NCBI RefSeq assembly: GCF_900182785.1
Contig: NZ_FXTS01000010.1
Span: forward strand, 62,001 to 126,000
DNA from: Oceanospirillum linum
GTDB lineage: Bacteria; Pseudomonadota; Gammaproteobacteria; Pseudomonadales; Halomonadaceae
Length of the DNA stretch: 64,000 nucleotides
Reading direction: 5' to 3'
Positions 40,308 to 48,094 of the stretch are shown piece after piece (the first letter of the stretch is position 1; each line of letters opens with the position of its first letter). The translations under genes were made by a program, and so were the position numbers. The notes beneath the pieces are model-generated. The model saw nothing but the letters and a program-made list of their open reading frames with translations, was not told where the DNA came from and searched no databases.

Positions 40308-40838
40308 TTACTTCTTCTTAGCTTCTTTGCGACGTACTTGCTCGTCCGCATAACGGATACCCTTACCTTTATAAGGCTCAGGTGGACGGTAAGCACGAAT
40401 CTCTGCAGCAACCTGGCCCAGCATCTGCTTGTCAGCACTTTTCAGTACGATAACAGTATTACTTGGCGTCTCTGCGCTCACACCTTCAGGCAATTTATAA
40501 TCTACCGGGTGGGAGAAACCTAGAGACAGGTTCAGTTCGCTGCCCTTAGCCTGAGCACGGAAACCAACACCTAGGATATTCAGTGTTTTAGTGAAACCTT
40601 CACTAGCACCAACTACCATGTTGTTGATCAAGGCACGAGCGGTACCCACCTGTGCCCATGATGCTTTATCAGACGCCGGGGCAAAGGTCAGCACGTTATC
40701 GTTTTGTTCAACTACTACGTCCGCATGCAGATCCAGCTTCAGCTCACCCAGTTTACCTTTAACAGTAACCTGACGGCCATCCAGCTTGAATTCAACACCA
40801 CTCGGCAGTTCAACAGGACTTTTTGCTACCCTGGACAT
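40308..40838 (-). CDS. rplF: 50S ribosomal protein L6
   Basis: A 176-residue protein near the factor-binding site of the large subunit, with two related alpha/beta domains. MSRVAKSPVELPSGVE starts it, GVGFRAQAKGSELNLSLGFSHPV joins the domains (in parts), and the C-terminus carries the signature PEPYKGKGIRY. It is 9 bp downstream of rpsH. Confidence 0.99.
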   Translation of the reverse strand: MSRVAKSPVELPSGVEFKLDGRQVTVKGKLGELKLDLHADVVVEQNDNVLTFAPASDKASWAQVGTARALINNMVVGASEGFTKTLNILGVGFRAQAKGSELNLSLGFSHPVDYKLPEGVSAETPSNTVIVLKSADKQMLGQVAAEIRAYRPPEPYKGKGIRYADEQVRRKEAKKK

Positions 40839-40847
40839 TTCGATCTC

Positions 40848-41240
40848 CTAGAATACGGTGCAGATGACTTCGCCACCAACACCGGCTTGGCGTGCAGCGC
40901 GATCAGTCATAACACCTTTAGAGGTGGACACGATCGCTACACCCAAACCACCTTCGACCTTCGGCAAAGCTCCAGCACCTTTATACTGGCGCAGACTCGG
41001 CTTACTAACACGCTCGATTTTTTCAATAACCGGCTTGCCTTCGAAGTACTTAAGTTCAACAGTCAGAGAAGGTTTCACGTCACTGTCTACAGAATAACCT
41101 GAGATGTAACCTTCTTCCTTCAGCACGCGTGCCAGCTCAACCTTCATCTTAGAAGAAGGCATGGAGACGGACTCCTTGGCTACCATTTGTGCGTTACGGA
41201 TACGAGTAAACATATCCGCCAGTGTATCTTGCATGCTCAT
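40848..41240 (-). CDS. rpsH: 30S ribosomal protein S8
   Basis: A 130-residue 16S rRNA-binding protein. The N-terminal MQDTLADMFTRIRNAQ and the C-terminal GVAIVSTSKGVMTDRAAR and GGEVICTVF segments are typical. In E. coli S8 is the translational repressor of the spc operon, acting near rplE; a similar target was not verified here. Confidence 0.99.
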   Translation of the reverse strand: MSMQDTLADMFTRIRNAQMVAKESVSMPSSKMKVELARVLKEEGYISGYSVDSDVKPSLTVELKYFEGKPVIEKIERVSKPSLRQYKGAGALPKVEGGLGVAIVSTSKGVMTDRAARQAGVGGEVICTVF

Positions 41241-41267
41241 TAGGTTCGCGCTCCTAAATATACGCGG

Positions 41268-41573
41268 TTACCAGCTTGCTTTACGCAGGCCAGGAACATC
41301 ACCACGCATGGCAGCTTCACGCAACTTGATACGGCTCAGGCCGAACTTGTTGTAGAAGCCATGCGGACGACCAGTCACACGACAGCGGTTACGCTGGCGT
41401 GCTGGGCTGGAGTCACGTGGCAGTTTCTGCAGCTGTTGCTGTGCTTCCCAACGATCTTCTTCCGAAGTCGCAGGGTTAGCAATCAGAGCTTTTAACTCAG
41501 TACGCTTTGCAGCGTACTTCTGTACCAGCTTAGCGCGCTTTGTTTCGCGCTGAACCATACTAACTTTAGCCAT
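41268..41573 (-). CDS. rpsN: 30S ribosomal protein S14 (zinc-free form)
   Basis: A 101-residue small-subunit head protein. The long form with RNRCRVTGRPHGFYNKFGLSRI in parts (TGRPHGFYNKFGL) lacks the CxxC...CxxC zinc ribbon of the short S14, so it does not need zinc. It follows rplE by 11 bp and precedes rpsH by 27 bp. Confidence 0.99.
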   Translation of the reverse strand: MAKVSMVQRETKRAKLVQKYAAKRTELKALIANPATSEEDRWEAQQQLQKLPRDSSPARQRNRCRVTGRPHGFYNKFGLSRIKLREAAMRGDVPGLRKASW

Positions 41574-41584
41574 GATCCTACCCT

Positions 41585-42124
41585 TTATTTCTTGAACGGG
41601 AACTGTAAAGCACTCAGAAGTGCTAAACCTTCCTCGTTAGTTTCCGCTGTGGTAGTGATAGTGATATCTAAACCGCGGATACGATCGACTTTGTCGTATT
41701 CAATTTCAGGGAAGATGATCTGTTCACGAACACCCATACTGTAATTGCCACGACCGTCGAACGATTTCGGGTTCAGACCACGAAAGTCACGAACACGCGG
41801 AATAGAAATGTCTACCAGACGATCCAGGAACTCCCACATACGATCAGCGCGCATGGTGACCTTACAACCAATTGGCCAACCTTCACGTACTTTAAAACCA
41901 GCAACAGACTTGCGTGCTTTAGTTACGATCGGTTTCTGACCACTCAGTGCTTCCAGGTCTACCAGTGCGTTGTCAACCAGCTTTTTATCGCTGGTTGCAT
42001 CGCCGATACCCATGTTAAGAGTCACCTTTGTGATGCGGGGAACCTGCATCACATTTTTGTAACCAAACTGCTCCTGCAACTTGGCTACAACTTCTGACTT
42101 ATATAACTCTTTCAGTCTCGCCAT
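41585..42124 (-). CDS. rplE: 50S ribosomal protein L5
   Basis: A 179-residue 5S rRNA-binding protein that contacts S13 and P-site tRNA. VPRITKVTLNMGIGDA, QKPIVTKARKSVAGFKVREG in parts and FDGRGNYSMGVREQ are the conserved stretches. The gene lies 17 bp after rplX. Confidence 0.99.
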   Translation of the reverse strand: MARLKELYKSEVVAKLQEQFGYKNVMQVPRITKVTLNMGIGDATSDKKLVDNALVDLEALSGQKPIVTKARKSVAGFKVREGWPIGCKVTMRADRMWEFLDRLVDISIPRVRDFRGLNPKSFDGRGNYSMGVREQIIFPEIEYDKVDRIRGLDITITTTAETNEEGLALLSALQFPFKK

Positions 42125-42141
42125 GATGTTACCTGACTCGA

Positions 42142-42459
42142 TTAGGCGTCGATCTCTTTCTGGGTCGACTTGTAAATCCGAACCTTGGAACCATCTTCCA
42201 AGACCTTGAAACCAACGCGATCTGCTTTGTTGGTTTCCTTGTTATAAATGGCAACATTTGATGAATGGATGGGCGCTTCGCGCTCAACAATACCACCTTG
42301 TGTGCCTAACATCGGGTTTGGTTTGGTGTGACGTTTAACCATATTCACACCAGAAATAACAATGCGACCATCTTTAAGAACACGCTTAATGGTGCCGCGC
42401 TTGCCTTTATCCTTACCCGCAATGACGATTACCTCGTCTTCACGTTTAATTTTACGCAT
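42142..42459 (-). CDS. rplX: 50S ribosomal protein L24
   Basis: A 105-residue assembly-initiator protein of the large subunit. The KOW motif (DEVIVIAGKDKGKRGTIKRV) lies at the N-terminus, followed by GVNMVKRHTKPNP. It is 17 bp after rplN. Confidence 0.99.
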   Translation of the reverse strand: MRKIKREDEVIVIAGKDKGKRGTIKRVLKDGRIVISGVNMVKRHTKPNPMLGTQGGIVEREAPIHSSNVAIYNKETNKADRVGFKVLEDGSKVRIYKSTQKEIDA

Positions 42460-42476
42460 AGCCGGTCTCTCGCTCC

Positions 42477-42845
42477 CTACAGCACTTCAGGCGCCAAGGA
42501 AATAATCTTCATGAACTTTTCGCCACGCAGTTCACGTGTCACAGGGCCGAAGATACGGGTCCCGATTGGGGCATCGTTGGTATTGAGCATTACTGCTGCA
42601 TTACCATCAAAACGGATCACAGATCCATCCGGACGACGAATACCCTGACGCGTACGAACTACTACAGCCTTCAGGACTTGACCTTTTTTAACCTTACCGC
42701 GAGGAATTGCTTCCTTAACAGTAACTTTGATGATGTCACCAACTCGTGCATAACGACGCTTAGAACCACCAAGCACCTTAATACACATTACACGACGAGC
42801 GCCGCTGTTGTCGGCCACATCAAGCATGGTTTGCGTTTGAATCAT
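42477..42845 (-). CDS. rplN: 50S ribosomal protein L14
   Basis: A 122-residue beta-barrel protein at the subunit interface. MIQTQTMLDVADNSGARRVMCIKVLGG is diagnostic (quoted in parts: LDVADNSGARRVMCI), as is the C-terminal FGPVTRELRGEKFMKIISLAPEVL in parts. It is the first gene of the spc operon; the 52-bp gap from rpsQ is longer than its neighbours and may hold a processing site or weak promoter. Confidence 0.99.
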   Translation of the reverse strand: MIQTQTMLDVADNSGARRVMCIKVLGGSKRRYARVGDIIKVTVKEAIPRGKVKKGQVLKAVVVRTRQGIRRPDGSVIRFDGNAAVMLNTNDAPIGTRIFGPVTRELRGEKFMKIISLAPEVL

Positions 42846-42897
42846 CGGTTCTTCTCCAAACCAAATACGCTAACTAAACTTCGATTTGTGCCAGAGC

Positions 42898-43164
42898 TTA
42901 AAGCTCTACAGCACGCTCATCGATGCTCACCAAAGTCCAGGTCTTAGTCTTAGAAATCGGACGACATTCCTGGATCGTTACTACATCACCCATGTTTGCA
43001 GTGTTTTCCGCATCATGTACATGTAGTTTGGTTGAACGACGGACATACTTACCATAGATGGGGTGTGCTACGCGACGCTCAACCAGTACAGTGATGGACT
43101 TATCCATCTTGCTGCTTACCACTTTACCGGTAACGGTACGGGTATTTTTTTCTGTATCAGCCAT
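42898..43164 (-). CDS. rpsQ: 30S ribosomal protein S17
   Basis: An 88-residue OB-fold protein binding 16S rRNA. RTVTGKVVSSKMDKSITVLVERR in parts and GDVVTIQECRPISKTKTW are conserved. It ends the S10 operon, 1 bp after rpmC. Confidence 0.99.
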   Translation of the reverse strand: MADTEKNTRTVTGKVVSSKMDKSITVLVERRVAHPIYGKYVRRSTKLHVHDAENTANMGDVVTIQECRPISKTKTWTLVSIDERAVEL

Positions 43165-43165
43165 C

Positions 43166-43357
43166 TTAGTTACCTGCTTTTTCTTTCAGCAAAGTCTTAA
43201 CGCGAGCGATGTCACGACGAACCTGTTGCAGCAGGTGAGTCTGATTCAACTGACCAGTCCCCTTCTGCATACGCAGGTTGAACTGATCACGAAGCAGAGT
43301 TTCCAGCTGTTCGTTGAGCTCTTGAACAGACTTTTCACGTAGTTCTGCTGCTTTCAT
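43166..43357 (-). CDS. rpmC: 50S ribosomal protein L29
   Basis: A 63-residue two-helix protein beside the exit tunnel, forming part of the docking site for trigger factor and SRP with L23. MKAAELREKSVQELNEQL and FNLRMQKGTGQL are conserved. Its ATG overlaps the last base of the rplP stop codon. Confidence 0.99.
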   Translation of the reverse strand: MKAAELREKSVQELNEQLETLLRDQFNLRMQKGTGQLNQTHLLQQVRRDIARVKTLLKEKAGN

Positions 43358-43767
43358 TACATCACCGTCCGCTTAACAAAGGTGGTTGACACAGGGAGCT
43401 TAGCAGCTGCCAGTGTAAATGCTTCACGAGCCAGCTGTTCAGACACCCCTTCCATCTCATAAAGGACACGGCCTGGTTGAATCTGGCAAACCCAGTATTC
43501 AACATTACCCTTACCTTTACCCTGACGCACTTCAAGAGGCTTACCAGTGATCGGCTTATCAGGAAAAACACGGATCCAGATTTTACCGCCACGTTTGATG
43601 TGACGAGTCATCGTACGACGAGCCGCCTCAATCTGACGTGCGGTAATACGGCCGCGACCTGTTGCTTTCAGACCGAACTCACCGAAGCTCACATTATGTC
43701 CGCGAGCCAGACCGCGGTTGCGGCCCTTCATCATCTTGCGGAACTTGGTACGCTTTGGCTGTAACAT
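43357..43767 (-). CDS. rplP: 50S ribosomal protein L16
   Basis: A 136-residue protein close to the A site and peptidyl transferase centre. MLQPKRTKFRKMMKGRNRG begins it, with FGLKATGRGRITARQIEAARR in parts. The RGGKIWIRVFPDKPITGKPLE segment (in parts) contains the Arg region modified by YcfD in E. coli. It lies 10 bp after rpsC. Confidence 0.99.
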   Translation of the reverse strand: MLQPKRTKFRKMMKGRNRGLARGHNVSFGEFGLKATGRGRITARQIEAARRTMTRHIKRGGKIWIRVFPDKPITGKPLEVRQGKGKGNVEYWVCQIQPGRVLYEMEGVSEQLAREAFTLAAAKLPVSTTFVKRTVM

Positions 43768-43777
43768 TGTCTATCTC

Positions 43778-44458
43778 CTACTTGCCTTTCTTCTTAGGCG
43801 CGTTCTGCTTTGCACGAACTTCTTCGATGCCACCCAGGATTTCGCCTTTGAAGATCCAGACTTTTACACCGATAACACCATAAGTGGTGTTAGCTTCAGC
43901 AGACGCGTAGTCAATGTCAGCACGCAGTGTGTGCAGAGGCACACGGCCTTCGCGATACCACTCAGAGCGTGCAATTTCAGCACCACCCAGACGACCGGAC
44001 ACCTGGATCTTGATACCTTTGGCACCAAGACGCATTGCATTCTGTACCGCGCGCTTCATAGCACGACGGAACATCACACGACGCTCCAGCTGACTGGCTA
44101 CAGATTCTGCTACCAGTTTGCCGTCTAGTTCAGGTTTGCGAACTTCTTCGATGTTGATATGTACAGGCACGCCCATCATCTTAGTGACTTCGTTGCGCAG
44201 TTTTTCAACATCTTCGCCTTTCTTACCAATCACAATACCCGGACGGGCAGTATGAATGGTGATTCGAGCATTCTGAGCTGGGCGCTCAATCTGAATACGG
44301 CTCACAGAAGCCTGTTTCAGACGATCTTGCAGGAACGAACGAACCTGAAGATCATTGTTCAGATTATCTGCATAGTCACTACCTTCTGCGAACCACGTAG
44401 AAGTGTGATCTTTAACAATACCCAGTCGAATGCCAGTTGGATGTACTTTCTGACCCAT
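43778..44458 (-). CDS. rpsC: 30S ribosomal protein S3
   Basis: A 226-residue protein at the mRNA entry tunnel, with helicase-related Arg/Lys residues. MGQKVHPTGIRLGIVKDHTS in part starts it. A KH domain (GIVIGKKGEDVEKLRNEV) and a C-terminal domain (GAKGIKIQVSGRLGGAEIAR in parts) follow. It lies 11 bp after rplV. Confidence 0.99.
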   Translation of the reverse strand: MGQKVHPTGIRLGIVKDHTSTWFAEGSDYADNLNNDLQVRSFLQDRLKQASVSRIQIERPAQNARITIHTARPGIVIGKKGEDVEKLRNEVTKMMGVPVHINIEEVRKPELDGKLVAESVASQLERRVMFRRAMKRAVQNAMRLGAKGIKIQVSGRLGGAEIARSEWYREGRVPLHTLRADIDYASAEANTTYGVIGVKVWIFKGEILGGIEEVRAKQNAPKKKGK

Positions 44459-44469
44459 CTGGTCGTCTC

Positions 44470-44802
44470 CTACTTATCTGCTACCTTAACCGTGATATGG
44501 CAAGTGCGCTTAAGAATGCGATCAGCACGGCCCTTGGCACGCGGTCTGATACGCTTCATGGTCATACCTTCATCAACAAAAATCGTTGATACGCGCAGCT
44601 CGTCGATATCCGCACCTTCATTGTGCTCGGCATTGGCAATGGCTGATTCAAGAACTTTCTTAACCAGCGCCGCAGCCTTTTTAGGGCTGAAGGTTAGCAG
44701 ATTCAGTGCTTCTGCTACTGGCAGTCCGCGAACCTGGTCAGCTACCAAACGCGCCTTCTGTGCGGATAAGCGAGCACCCCGTAATTTAGCGGCTACTTCC
44801 AT
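44470..44802 (-). CDS. rplV: 50S ribosomal protein L22
   Basis: A 110-residue protein whose extended beta-hairpin lines the nascent-chain exit tunnel. LSAQKARLVADQVRGLPV and the C-terminal TMKRIRPRAKGRADRILKRT in parts are diagnostic; the hairpin tip shows no insertion that would suggest macrolide resistance. It is 17 bp after rpsS. Confidence 0.99.
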   Translation of the reverse strand: MEVAAKLRGARLSAQKARLVADQVRGLPVAEALNLLTFSPKKAAALVKKVLESAIANAEHNEGADIDELRVSTIFVDEGMTMKRIRPRAKGRADRILKRTCHITVKVADK

Positions 44803-44819
44803 CTCTTATTCCCCTCGGC

Positions 44820-45095
44820 TTAACGCTTGGCTTTCTTGTCTACTACGTGACCGCGATAGGTACGTGTAGCAGCGAATTCACCCAGCTTGTGACCTACCAT
44901 CTCTTCAGAGACGAGTACAGGCACGTGCTGGCGACCGTTATGAACTGCAATGGTCAGACCTACCATTTCCGGCAGGATCATGGAACGACGAGACCACGTC
45001 TTAATAGGACGGCGCTCGTTGTTTTCCAGTGCAGCTTCAACCTTCTTCAACAGATGCAGGTCAATAAATGGACCTTTTTTCAGTGAACGTGGCAC
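44820..45095 (-). CDS. rpsS: 30S ribosomal protein S19
   Basis: A 91-residue small-subunit head protein. MPRSLKKGPFIDLHLLKKVE, RRSMILPEMVGLTIAVHNG in parts, and HKLGEFAATRTYRGH are conserved. It is 22 bp after rplB. Confidence 0.99.
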   Translation of the reverse strand: MPRSLKKGPFIDLHLLKKVEAALENNERRPIKTWSRRSMILPEMVGLTIAVHNGRQHVPVLVSEEMVGHKLGEFAATRTYRGHVVDKKAKR

Positions 45096-45117
45096 AGCTG
45101 TATCCTCTTAATAACTG

Positions 45118-45945
45118 TTACTTAGAACCGCGACGACGGACAATGAGTCGGTCTGTACGCTTGTTCTTACGTGTCTTATGACCTTTAGTCGGCACACCCC
45201 ATGGGGTTACTGGATGACGACCACCAGAGGTACGACCCTCACCACCACCATGTGGGTGATCAACAGGGTTCATTGCAACACCGCGAACAGTTGGACGAAC
45301 ACCACGCCAGCGTTTAGCACCTGCTTTACCCAGGCGACGCAGACTGTGTTCAGAGTTACCAACCTCACCCAGAGTTGCACGACATTCAACCAGCACTTTA
45401 CGCATTTCACCGGAGCGCAGACGTAGAGTTGCATAAGCACCTTCACGAGCGACCAGCTGAACTGCAGCACCAGCAGAACGCGCAATTTGTGCGCCTTTAC
45501 CTGGTTTCAGTTCGATACAGTGTATAACGCTACCAACAGGGATGTTACGCAGCGGCAGAGTGTTGCCCGCTTTAATCGGCGCATCAACGCCAGATTGTAC
45601 CGTATCACCCGCTTTCACACCTTTAGGTGCAATAACATAACGACGTTCACCGTCTGCATACTTCAGCAGTGCAAGATGCGCAGTACGGTTCGGATCGTAT
45701 TCAATACGTTCAACAGTCGCTGGAATACCATCTTTGTTACGACGGAAATCAACCATACGATAATGTTGACGATGACCACCACCAATATGGCGAGTGGTGA
45801 TACGACCGTTGTTGTTACGTCCGCCAGTCTTCTGTTTTTTAGCCAGCAGTGGTGCATAAGGAGCACCTTTGTGCAGATCACTGTTAACTACTTTAACAAC
45901 GTGGCGACGACCTGCTGATGTGGGTTTAGATTTAACAATAGCCAT
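45118..45945 (-). CDS. rplB: 50S ribosomal protein L2
   Basis: A 275-residue protein essential for subunit joining and peptidyl transfer. I start at the ATG at 45945 (MAIVKSKPTSAGRRHVVKVV) because it matches the family's N-terminus and has a GAGGAG ribosome site. The catalytic-region HPHGGGEGRTSGGRHPVTPWG, quoted in parts, holds the conserved His that 2OG oxygenases such as ROXs modify in other organisms. It follows rplW by 16 bp. Confidence 0.99.
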   Translation of the reverse strand: MAIVKSKPTSAGRRHVVKVVNSDLHKGAPYAPLLAKKQKTGGRNNNGRITTRHIGGGHRQHYRMVDFRRNKDGIPATVERIEYDPNRTAHLALLKYADGERRYVIAPKGVKAGDTVQSGVDAPIKAGNTLPLRNIPVGSVIHCIELKPGKGAQIARSAGAAVQLVAREGAYATLRLRSGEMRKVLVECRATLGEVGNSEHSLRRLGKAGAKRWRGVRPTVRGVAMNPVDHPHGGGEGRTSGGRHPVTPWGVPTKGHKTRKNKRTDRLIVRRRGSK

Positions 45946-45961
45946 TGTCCCAACTCCTCGC

Positions 45962-46258
45962 TTATTCAGCGCCAGCAAAGTCGATTTCTTGACCTTCCGC
46001 TACAGACACATAAGCCTTGCGGAAACCTTTACGACGACCAATACCACGGGCAGTACGCTTAGTTTTACCTTTAACGTTTACAGTGCTAACACCGGTCACG
46101 TTAACTTCAAACAGAGCTTCTACAGCCTTTTTGATTTCTGGTTTAGTCGCATCAGCAGCTACTTTAAATACGTACTGATTGTTTAAATCAGCAACGACAG
46201 CCGCTTTCTCAGAAACATGAGGTCCTAGCAGAACCTTGAAAATGCGCTCTTGGTTCAT
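45962..46258 (-). CDS. rplW: 50S ribosomal protein L23
   Basis: A 98-residue protein at the exit tunnel, the main docking point for trigger factor and SRP. VLLGPHVSEKAAVVAD and EALFEVNVTGVSTVNVKGKTKR in parts are conserved. Its start overlaps the rplD stop by 4 bp. Confidence 0.99.
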   Translation of the reverse strand: MNQERIFKVLLGPHVSEKAAVVADLNNQYVFKVAADATKPEIKKAVEALFEVNVTGVSTVNVKGKTKRTARGIGRRKGFRKAYVSVAEGQEIDFAGAE

Positions 46259-46863
46259 CCCAGCTTCTCCTCGAACTGACGCAGAGCAGGTACGGTTACC
46301 AGCACTTTTTCATAAGCCACTAAGCTAACCGGGCTTGCTGCTGCAACATCAATAACTTCAACATTAGGGATGTTACGCGCGGCCAGGAACAAATTAGTGT
46401 CAACTTCTGAAGTCACGATCAGAACTTTGTTCAGATCCATTTCTTTCAGCTTGTTCACCAGAACTTTTGTTTTTGGTGCATCTACAGTGAACTCTTCTAC
46501 TGCAACCAGACGCTCTTTGCGTGCCAGCTCAGACAGGATGCTGCGCATTGCTGCACGATACATCTTTTTGTTCACTTTCTGCTCAAAGTTCTGAGGCTTC
46601 GCTGCGAAAGTTGTACCACCGGAGCGCCAGATAGGGCTACGAATAGTACCCGCACGTGCGCGACCAGTACCTTTCTGACGCCATGGTTTAGCGCCACCAC
46701 CACTCACTTCTGAGCGGGTTTTCTGTGCACGAGTGCCTTGACGGGCTGCTGCCAGATATGCAGTAACAACCTGGTGTACCAGAGCTTCATTATACTCTTT
46801 ACCAAAGGTTGCCTCAGATACTTCAACGGTACCTGTTGCTCCGCCTGCAAGATTCAGATTCAT
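46255..46863 (-). CDS. rplD: 50S ribosomal protein L4
   Basis: A 202-residue protein with a long loop into the exit tunnel (GGGAKPWRQKGTGRARAGT and IRSPIWRSGGTTFA). In E. coli L4 also represses the S10 operon by binding the rpsJ leader and RNA polymerase/NusA; the leader here seems too short for that (see rpsJ). It follows rplC by 11 bp. Confidence 0.99.
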   Translation of the reverse strand: MNLNLAGGATGTVEVSEATFGKEYNEALVHQVVTAYLAAARQGTRAQKTRSEVSGGGAKPWRQKGTGRARAGTIRSPIWRSGGTTFAAKPQNFEQKVNKKMYRAAMRSILSELARKERLVAVEEFTVDAPKTKVLVNKLKEMDLNKVLIVTSEVDTNLFLAARNIPNVEVIDVAAASPVSLVAYEKVLVTVPALRQFEEKLG

Positions 46864-46874
46864 TCTCTTACCCC

Positions 46875-47516
46875 TTAGCCGCGAGCTTTAACTGCTGGAC
46901 GAACAATAACCTGACTACCTGGAGCACCAGGTACGCCGCCTTTAATAAGCAGCAGGTTACGTTCAGCATCGACACGAACAACTTCCAGACTTTGAACAGT
47001 AGAACGCTCAGCACCCATGTGGCCCGCCATTTTCTTACCTTTGAAAACGCGACCTGGGGTTTGACACTGACCGATAGAGCCTGGAGCACGGTGAGATAGA
47101 GAGTTACCGTGTGTAGCGTCTTGCATGCGGAAGTTCCAGCGCTTAACACCACCCTGGAAACCTTTACCTTTGGAAGTGCCAGTCACGTCAATCATTTGAC
47201 CAGCTTCAAAGAGGGATACGTTCAGCTCACCACCAACTTCAGGTGCTTCATCACCTTCCGCCAGACGGAACTCAACAAGACCTTTACCAGCTGCAACACC
47301 CGCTTTCGCGAAATGGCCTGCTTCTGCTTTGGTCAGATGCTTTGCTTTACGATCACCAGAAGTTACCTGGATCGCAGCATAGCCGTCTTTTTCAAGCGTA
47401 CGAACCTGTGTTACGCGGTTTGGAGAAACCTCGATAACAGTTACAGGTACGGATACACCATCTTCGGTAAATACGCGGGTCATACCGCTTTTCTTACCGA
47501 CAAGACCGATAGTCAT
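46875..47516 (-). CDS. rplC: 50S ribosomal protein L3
   Basis: A 213-residue early-assembly protein close to the peptidyl transferase centre. IGLVGKKSGMTRVFTEDG begins it. The extension RMQDATHGNSLSHRAPGSIGQ in parts includes the Gln that PrmB methylates in E. coli. It follows rpsJ after a 114-bp spacer, unusually long for this cluster. Confidence 0.99.
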   Translation of the reverse strand: MTIGLVGKKSGMTRVFTEDGVSVPVTVIEVSPNRVTQVRTLEKDGYAAIQVTSGDRKAKHLTKAEAGHFAKAGVAAGKGLVEFRLAEGDEAPEVGGELNVSLFEAGQMIDVTGTSKGKGFQGGVKRWNFRMQDATHGNSLSHRAPGSIGQCQTPGRVFKGKKMAGHMGAERSTVQSLEVVRVDAERNLLLIKGGVPGAPGSQVIVRPAVKARG

Positions 47517-47630
47517 ATTTCGACTCCTTAGTGTACGGGGCTATCACCCGCTATGGCTGCACTTTTCATTGCATTCCACTGATAAATTGTGTGTCGTCTC
47601 CCGACGAGCGCCTAATTTTAGATTGGCTAA
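47517..47630 (-). other. 114-bp spacer between rpsJ and rplC
   Basis: Most gaps in this operon are under 35 bp. This one contains a CGTC-GGGA-GACG hairpin (47595-47606 on the plus strand) and, at its rpsJ edge, the perfect 16-bp palindrome TTGGCTAATTAGCCAA (47623-47638), which spans the rpsJ stop codon. No gene was found in it. Confidence 0.5.
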
Positions 47631-47942
47631 TTAGCCAAGACTGATCTGCACATCAACACCTGCAGCCAGATCCAGCTTCATCAGTGCGTCTACTGTTTTT
47701 TCTGTAGGCTCAACGATATCAAGAACACGCTTATGAGTACGAATCTCGTACTGATCACGCGCGTCTTTGTTCACGTGAGGAGAAATCAGAACAGTAAAAC
47801 GCTCTTTGCGGGTCGGCAGCGGGATTGGACCATGCACCTGAGCACCAGTACGCTTTGCAGTATCAACAATCTCCTGCGCGGACTGATCGATCAGACGATG
47901 ATCGAATGCTTTCAGACGAATTCGAATTTTCTGGTTTTGCAT
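47631..47942 (-). CDS. rpsJ: 30S ribosomal protein S10 (NusE)
   Basis: A 103-residue small-subunit protein that also acts as NusE, binding NusB and NusG to couple transcription and translation. I start at the ATG at 47942 (MQNQKIRIRLKAFDHRLIDQ), the family's normal N-terminus; the upstream open frame is not conserved. IPLPTRKERFTVLISPHVNKDAR in parts is diagnostic. It is the first gene of the S10 operon and has its own strong promoter at 48002-48030. Confidence 0.99.
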   Translation of the reverse strand: MQNQKIRIRLKAFDHRLIDQSAQEIVDTAKRTGAQVHGPIPLPTRKERFTVLISPHVNKDARDQYEIRTHKRVLDIVEPTEKTVDALMKLDLAAGVDVQISLG

Positions 47943-48001
47943 TCCAAAAACCCCAGTTGGAAACGAGCTAAATGAGCTCACCCTTGATAAAAAGGAAGCG
48001 C

Positions 48002-48030
48002 ATTGTAAGAGGAGGGAAATCAGATGTCAA
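48002..48030 (-). promoter_or_regulatory. Promoter of the S10 operon
   Basis: On the minus strand a consensus -35 TTGACA (48030-48025) is followed by a 17-bp spacer and TACAAT (48007-48002), then the GC-rich discriminator GCGC. The predicted start near 47995 gives a leader of only about 53 bases. The GC-rich discriminator is typical of promoters inhibited by ppGpp. Confidence 0.88.
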
Positions 48031-48040
48031 GCATAGACGA

Positions 48041-48072
48041 AAAGGGATCACCGAATTATTCGGGATCCCTTT
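48041..48072 (-). terminator. Terminator of tuf
   Basis: AAAGGGATC (48041-48049) pairs with GATCCCTTT (48064-48072), with an inner CGAAT/ATTCG extension. The minus-strand transcript ends in TTTT. It separates the str operon from the S10 operon. Confidence 0.85.
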
Positions 48073-48094
48073 CCAGCCTAATCAAAGAGAATTA

